DNA of 64,000 nt from Arthrobacter ipis (GTDB lineage: Bacteria > Actinomycetota > Actinomycetes > Actinomycetales > Micrococcaceae): NCBI RefSeq assembly GCF_014694315.1, contig NZ_JAAOXD010000003.1, forward strand, positions 526,929 through 590,928, in the 5' to 3' direction. Both the position numbers and the translations under genes were made by a program. Positions 60,136 through 64,000 of the stretch are shown here, one piece after another. Position 1 is the first letter of the stretch. Each line of letters starts with the position of its first letter. The notes under the pieces were generated by a model. The model was given only the letters and a program-made list of their open reading frames with translations, had not been told where the DNA came from and did not search any database.

Positions 60136-61284
60136 ATGAGCGCAACAGCCACCGAACCCCAGCAGTCGCACGCATCGTCGACGTCGAAACGCCAGTCCAC
60201 GTCGAACCTGAGGGTCAGCGAGCTCACCGCCCTGCCCACGCCGCAGGAGATGATGGCGGAACTGCCGCTGGACGCGAAGGCGGCCGACGTCGTCGAACGC
60301 GGCCGTGACGAAGTCCGCGCCATCATGGATGGCGTGGACGACCGCCTGCTGGTGATCGTCGGTCCGTGCTCCATCCACGACCCCAAGGCCGGCCTGGAAT
60401 ACGCCCGCCGGCTGGTCAGCCAGGCCGAGAAGCACAAGGAAGACCTGCTCATCGTCCTGCGGGCCTACTTCGAGAAGCCCCGCACCACGGTGGGTTGGAA
60501 GGGCCTCATCAACGATCCGCACCTGGACGGCAGCCACGACATCGCCGGCGGCCTGCGCGCGGCCCGCAGCTTCCTGCAGCAGGTCACCGCCCTGGGGTTG
60601 CCCACCGCCACTGAGTTCCTCGAGCCCATCAGCCCGCAGTACATGGCCGACCTCATCTCCTGGGGTGCTATCGGCGCGCGGACCACGGAAAGCCAGATCC
60701 ACCGGCAGCTCGCCTCCGGCCTGTCCATGCCCATCGGCTTCAAGAACGGGACCGACGGCGACCTCCAGGTGGCGGTGGACGCGTGCGGCGCTGCCGCCGC
60801 AGCCCAGGCTTTCCTCGGGATCGACGGCGACGGCCGGGCCGCCCTGGTGTCCACCGCGGGCAACCCCGACACCCACGTGATCCTCCGCGGCGGCCGGAAG
60901 GGCCCCAACTACTCGGCCGCCGACGTCGAGGCGGCCTCCGCCAGGCTCGCCGCCAAGAACCTCAACCCGCGGCTGATCGTGGACGCCAGCCACGCCAACA
61001 GCGGCAAGAGCCACCACCGCCAGGCCGAGGTGGCGCTCGAAATCGGCGCGCAGATCGAGGACGGGGGAACGGCCGGCGGGGCGATCGCCGGCGTCATGCT
61101 GGAGAGCTTCCTCGTGGGCGGCGCACAGAACCTCGACGTGGCCGAGCATGCCGCCCGACGCTCGGACCTGGTCTACGGCCAGAGCGTCACGGATGCCTGC
61201 ATGGAGTGGGATGTGACGGCGTCCGTGCTTGAACAGCTGGCGGCATCGTCGCGGAAACGGCGGGCTTTCACTATGGCCACGTGA
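60136..61284 (+). CDS. aroG: 3-deoxy-7-phosphoheptulonate synthase, class I
   Basis: A 382-residue enzyme joining phosphoenolpyruvate and erythrose-4-phosphate at the entry of the shikimate pathway. Conserved segments: VGPCSIHD, YFEKPRTTVGWKGLINDP, GARTTESQIHRQ, GFKNGTDG, VDASHANSGK and the metal-site Glu/Asp near the end. It is of the AroF/G/H type rather than the class II type of mycobacteria. The first 25 residues are a Ser/Thr/Gln tail. The aromatic leader peptide just upstream predicts control by aromatic amino acids through attenuation, besides possible feedback inhibition. Confidence 0.95.
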   Translation: MSATATEPQQSHASSTSKRQSTSNLRVSELTALPTPQEMMAELPLDAKAADVVERGRDEVRAIMDGVDDRLLVIVGPCSIHDPKAGLEYARRLVSQAEKHKEDLLIVLRAYFEKPRTTVGWKGLINDPHLDGSHDIAGGLRAARSFLQQVTALGLPTATEFLEPISPQYMADLISWGAIGARTTESQIHRQLASGLSMPIGFKNGTDGDLQVAVDACGAAAAAQAFLGIDGDGRAALVSTAGNPDTHVILRGGRKGPNYSAADVEAASARLAAKNLNPRLIVDASHANSGKSHHRQAEVALEIGAQIEDGGTAGGAIAGVMLESFLVGGAQNLDVAEHAARRSDLVYGQSVTDACMEWDVTASVLEQLAASSRKRRAFTMAT

Positions 61285-61287
61285 GCA

Positions 61288-61364
61288 TCTAGAGTAACTA
61301 GAACACGGTTGTTCGATGGCTCAGCATCGGCGCACACCGCAGATAGACCGGCGTCGTTGCTGAG
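61288..61364 (+). promoter_or_regulatory. Palindrome and hairpin upstream of the BldC-like gene
   Basis: TCTAG-AGTAA-CTAGA at 61288-61302 is a perfect palindrome four bases after the aroG stop codon. CTCAGCA (61320-61326) pairs with TGCTGAG (61358-61364), with partial pairing inside. The hairpin ends 19 bases before the ATG at 61383. Promoter, terminator and leader functions are all possible. Confidence 0.4.
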
Positions 61365-61382
61365 AGCAAAGGAATATGGGTA

Positions 61383-61595
61383 ATGTCCGCAGAGTCGAAC
61401 TTCTCGAACGCCAAGTTCTTGACCGTGGCCGAGGTGGCTGAGGTAATGCGTGTCTCCAAAATGACCGTGTACCGCCTTGTCCATTCGGGGGAGATGCCCG
61501 CCGTCAGGTTCGGCCGCTCCTACCGCGTCCCGGAGACCGCCGTCGAACAGTACCTTAAGGGTGCTGTCGTGGACGGTCATACCGGCACCGCCTAA
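61383..61595 (+). CDS. BldC-like small DNA-binding protein (excisionase-type HTH)
   Basis: A 70-residue MerR-like winged-helix protein: FLTVAEVAEVMRVSKMTVYR, then VHSGEMPAVRFGRSYRVPE. This is the helix-turn-helix_17 or 'excisionase' fold; in Streptomyces BldC controls development by cooperative binding to direct repeats. M. tuberculosis has a similar gene (Rv0500A) after proC, so this is the conserved place. It does not by itself suggest a mobile element. ATG at 61383. Confidence 0.92.
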   Translation: MSAESNFSNAKFLTVAEVAEVMRVSKMTVYRLVHSGEMPAVRFGRSYRVPETAVEQYLKGAVVDGHTGTA

Positions 61596-61815
61596 CCGGA
61601 CCCTGCTGACCGCACCGATCCCGTGGTTGCTGCAGCCGCCTTGGGGGCCGCTGCACGCCACGGGCTGTGCTGGTCAGGGGATGCTCCGGATAAGCGGTAC
61701 TCTGTTAAGGAACGTTTTACGTCATTGTAAGAATCTGTCAGTTGTTCAGTCTGTTGCTCAGTCCACGGACCTTCTTCACCAGACAGGTACTGCATCTAGT
61801 TTGTAAGGAACTTTC

Positions 61816-61914
61816 GTGGGTTCAGTTATTAAGAAGCGTCGCAAGCGTATGGCCAAGAAGAAGCACCGCAAGTTGCTTCGTAAGACCCGCCACCAGCGCC
61901 GCAATAAGAAGTAG
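61816..61914 (+). CDS. Small ribosomal subunit protein bS22 (AURKAIP1/COX24 type)
   Basis: A 32-residue, extremely basic protein (18 Lys/Arg), starting GTG at 61816 with AAGGA six bases upstream, sequence beginning MGSVIKKRRKRMAKKKHRK. It matches the actinobacterial 30S protein found at the decoding region of mycobacterial ribosomes (Rv0500B equivalent), and sits just after the BldC-like gene as in mycobacteria. It is too small for most gene callers. A good terminator follows. The preceding 220 bases hold no gene, but contain its probable promoter. Confidence 0.92.
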   Translation: MGSVIKKRRKRMAKKKHRKLLRKTRHQRRNKK

Positions 61915-61931
61915 AGCTCGCTCTACGCTTC

Positions 61932-61965
61932 AATGCCCGTCCCCTTTCGAGGGTGCGGGCATTTT
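61932..61965 (+). terminator. Terminator after bS22
   Basis: AATGCCCG (61932-61939) pairs with CGGGCATT (61956-61963); the inner CCCTTTCGAGGG forms a smaller stem, and TTTTTG follows. It lies 17 bases beyond the bS22 stop codon. Confidence 0.85.
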
Positions 61966-61974
61966 TGCGTCCGG

Positions 61975-62053
61975 CGACGCGCAAAAAGCCCTGCGACGCG
62001 CCAAACGCCTGGCGCACCGGGAATTCCCGCGTCGTGGGGGATTCTGCGCGTCG
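61975..62053. repeat. Nested GCGACGCGC inverted repeats before the HAD gene end
   Basis: CGACGCGCA (61975-61983) pairs with TGCGCGTCG (62045-62053), and inside them CGACGCG (61994-62000) with CGCGTCG (62028-62034). It lies between the convergent bS22 and HAD genes and may terminate the HAD transcript. Confidence 0.5.
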
Positions 62054-62069
62054 AGGGGAAAGAACAGCG

Positions 62070-62888
62070 TCAGACGCGGGGGCCGCGGAAGCGCGTGTAA
62101 CCCCGCCACAGGCCGTAGACTGCTCCGCCTGCTGTGGCTGCTTTGAGGCCCAGCGTGGCGGCCCGGCGGCCGGAGCGGAAGTCGTAGACCGGCCAGTTGT
62201 GTTCGCGGGCGTGCTTGCGCAGGCGGGAGTCCGGGTTGATCGCCACGGGGTGGCCCACCATCGTCAGCAGCGGGATGTCGTTGTAGGAGTCGCTGTACGC
62301 CCAGCAGCGCTTCAGGTCCAGTCCGTGGTTGTCCGCGATGCCCTGGACTGCGACGGCCTTGGCTGCGCCGTGCAGGATGTCCCCGACGAGCCTGCCGGTG
62401 TAGAAGCCATCCTTGGTCTCGCCCACGGTCCCGAGGGCGCCGGTCAGCCCCAGCCGCGTGGAAATCACGGTGGCCACCTCGATCGGCGTCGCCGTGACAA
62501 GCCAAACCTTCCGGCCTACCCGCAGGTGCTGCTCGGCCAGGGCCTTCGCGCCCGGCCAGATCCGGGAGGCGATCATCTCGTCGTAGACTTCCTCGCCCAG
62601 CGCCCGGATATCCTCCTCCGTGATGCCGGCGGCAAGCCTCAGCGCTGAATCCCGCACCGCGTGGACGTCATTGAGGTTCTCACCCCGGAGCACGAACTTG
62701 AGCTGCTTCCATGCCATTCCCGCCGCCTGCGCCAGCGTGAAGGCTCCGCGCTGGTGCATTTTTCTGGCCACGTGGAACAGGCTGGCGCCGCGCATGAGGG
62801 TGTTGTCGACGTCGAAGAAGGCTGCCTCGCCGTGTTGCTGCTTCGCAACCGGACGGTGGGCCACAGCGACGTACTTCTCCTCGGGCAT
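62070..62888 (-). CDS. HAD-superfamily IB phosphatase (SerB1-like)
   Basis: A 272-residue hydrolase of HAD subfamily IB. The nucleophile motif is FFDVDNTLM with Asp26 and Asp28; motif II is LVTATPIE; motif III/IV reads AYSDSYNDIPLL. The C-terminal stretch has a hydrophobic segment and a basic end. Relatives (Rv0505c) are annotated as phosphoserine phosphatase but may act on lipid or other phosphates. ATG at 62888 gives MPEEKY; an earlier ATG at 62978 would overlap the promoter of the glutaredoxin gene. Divergent from that gene. Confidence 0.9.
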   Translation of the reverse strand: MPEEKYVAVAHRPVAKQQHGEAAFFDVDNTLMRGASLFHVARKMHQRGAFTLAQAAGMAWKQLKFVLRGENLNDVHAVRDSALRLAAGITEEDIRALGEEVYDEMIASRIWPGAKALAEQHLRVGRKVWLVTATPIEVATVISTRLGLTGALGTVGETKDGFYTGRLVGDILHGAAKAVAVQGIADNHGLDLKRCWAYSDSYNDIPLLTMVGHPVAINPDSRLRKHAREHNWPVYDFRSGRRAATLGLKAATAGGAVYGLWRGYTRFRGPRV

Positions 62889-62971
62889 GCCACTGAGTCT
62901 AGTCAATGCAGTACCGCGCGACTGACTGCCCCCGCGTCGCTCACCGCCGGGAACGGCGATACGGTTGAAGC

Positions 62972-63229
62972 ATGGCAAACCCCGACGTCGTTCTCCTCAC
63001 CAAAGCTGACTGTCACCTGTGCGCCGCGGCACGCGACGCCGTCGGGCGGGTAACTGCCGGGCTGGGACTTTCGTGGTCGGAGCGGCAGCTGGACTCCGAC
63101 GACGAACTGCGCGACCGCTATGCCGAGGAGATTCCGGTGGTGCTGGTGGACGGAATCCAGCGCGATTTCTGGAAGATCGACGAGGCCCGCCTGGAGCGTG
63201 TCCTGCGCCGTGCCATCGCAGGGGATTAG
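62972..63229 (+). CDS. Glutaredoxin-family thioredoxin-fold protein
   Basis: An 85-residue protein with CHLC (Cys14, Cys17) in LLTKADCHLCAAARDAV and the cis-proline-containing EIPVVLVDG. This is the DUF836/glutaredoxin-like 2 family seen near hemA, rex and SerB1 genes in actinobacteria (Rv0508 equivalent). Role: probably thiol redox of an unknown partner. It ends 86 bases before the start of rex. Confidence 0.9.
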   Translation: MANPDVVLLTKADCHLCAAARDAVGRVTAGLGLSWSERQLDSDDELRDRYAEEIPVVLVDGIQRDFWKIDEARLERVLRRAIAGD

Positions 63230-63315
63230 CCGATTTCGAACAATGGCGCCGGCTTTGTTGACTTAACTGATGGGGATCTAGAGTGGACTCACAACGCGAC
63301 GCAACGGAGCAGATA

Positions 63316-64000
63316 GTGACTTCGCTCGATTCACCACCTCAAGCCGTGCCCGGGCCAGCCGGTCCCACCGGCGCTGCCGGAAAGCAGATTCCGCCGGCAG
63401 CCGTGGCCCGGCTGACGATCTACCTGCGCGCCCTGAACTCCCTGCTGGCTGAAGGCACCGAGCGGGTCTCCTCCGAATCACTGGCTGAGCTTTCCGGGGT
63501 CAGCTCCTCAACCCTCCGCAAGGACTTGTCGCACGTGGGCTCCTACGGCACCCGGGGCGTGGGCTACGAGGTGCAGTACCTGAGCCGCCACATCGCCGCC
63601 GCACTGGGCCTGACGCATGACTGGAAAGTCGCGATTGTCGGCGCCGGCAACCTGGGCAAGGCGCTGGCCCGCTACGGCGGCTTTGAATCCAGGGGCTTTG
63701 ACGTGGTTGCCATCTTCGACGCCGACCAGATGGTGGTGGGCAACGAGGTGGGCTGGCTGCGGGTCAGTGACGTTGCCGACCTGGAAGCGGTCCTGGAGCG
63801 GACCGGCACCAACATGGTGGTGCTGGCGCTGCCTGCCGCAGTGGCCCAGAGTATTTGTGACCGGGTGGTGGGCGCCGGCGTGCGCAGCATCCTCAGTTTT
63901 GCTCCCGTGATGCTCCAGGTGCCCGACGGCGTGACGCTGAGGAAGGTGGACATGGCCACCGAGCTGCAGATCCTGGCCTACCACGCGCAACGGGCGCAGA
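63316..64000 (+). CDS. rex: Redox-sensing repressor Rex (3' end outside window)
   Basis: At least 228 residues are visible. An N-terminal winged helix (ARLTIYLRALNSLLAEG, SSSTLRKDLSHVGSYG) precedes a Rossmann domain with AIVGAGNLGKALA. Rex senses the NADH/NAD+ ratio and represses respiratory genes. GTG at 63316 with GGAG upstream is chosen because TTGACT (63258-63263) and TAGAGT (63279-63284) look like a promoter ending just before; a GTG at 63283 is also in frame. It lies at the start of the conserved rex-hemA region in actinobacteria. Confidence 0.93.
   Translation, partial: MTSLDSPPQAVPGPAGPTGAAGKQIPPAAVARLTIYLRALNSLLAEGTERVSSESLAELSGVSSSTLRKDLSHVGSYGTRGVGYEVQYLSRHIAAALGLTHDWKVAIVGAGNLGKALARYGGFESRGFDVVAIFDADQMVVGNEVGWLRVSDVADLEAVLERTGTNMVVLALPAAVAQSICDRVVGAGVRSILSFAPVMLQVPDGVTLRKVDMATELQILAYHAQRAQ

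Noticed and set aside
61302..61315. LexA (SOS) box at GAACACGGTTGTTC
   Set aside because: The spacing between GAAC and GTTC is six bases instead of four, so it does not fit the actinobacterial SOS consensus.
61383..61595. Prophage excisionase
   Set aside because: The fold is shared, but the gene lies at its conserved chromosomal place beside bS22 with no integrase, so it is BldC-like.

Overview
The window is high-GC, densely coded actinobacterial DNA. The gene content and gene order point to the Arthrobacter/Pseudarthrobacter group (Micrococcaceae): a GlxR/Crp regulator, a MarP-type protease, a Tad locus of the 'helicase/secretion neighbourhood' type, a BldC-like protein beside a 32-residue bS22 protein, Rex, and many sugar-uptake and glycosidase genes. 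I saw no rRNA, tRNA, CRISPR array, prophage or insertion sequence. The species assignment is inference.

Layout. 0.4-4.0 kb: crp/glxR, marP, a DUF2332 gene and aroQ. 4.1-12.2 kb: an alpha-galactoside locus (GH36 alpha-galactosidase, ABC binding protein, two permeases) divergent from an oxidoreductase-LacI pair, with operator-like palindromes between them. 12.3-16.3 kb: a second sugar ABC importer with a DeoR-type regulator and a perfect Crp-type site in its promoter. 16.5-24.6 kb: acs, a four-helix membrane protein, nth, a NUDIX gene, a YegP-like gene and a Pol I-family polymerase. 24.8-33.0 kb: the Tad operon (ssd, tadA, tadB, tadC, DUF4244, two TadE-like genes) converging on a DEAH helicase. 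33.1-39.6 kb: GNAT, trhO, two related lipoproteins, a methyltransferase, and a small CxC protein divergent from an HTH regulator. 39.8-45.4 kb: topA, sseB, ppx and proC, with two tandem structured-RNA candidates between ppx and proC.

45.6-59.8 kb is an accessory block: Trk potassium uptake, acuC, an ArsR regulator, lldD with its FadR-type regulator and paired operators, GH3 plus an MFS transporter under a TetR regulator, GH42, and two decayed genes. 59.9-64 kb: a DAHP synthase preceded by a Trp/Tyr/Phe-rich leader peptide, then a BldC-like gene, bS22, a HAD phosphatase, a glutaredoxin-like gene and rex, which runs off the right end.

From memory, two backbone segments match conserved actinobacterial order: topA...Tad...acs...marP...nth...crp, and ppx-proC-bldC-bS22-HAD-glutaredoxin. 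Both are interrupted here by sugar-catabolic islands. The ends of convergent genes repeatedly carry dispersed palindromes, falling into three families. The observations most worth a second look are the tandem RNA pair at 44.2-44.5 kb, the aromatic leader peptide at 59.96 kb, and these palindrome families.
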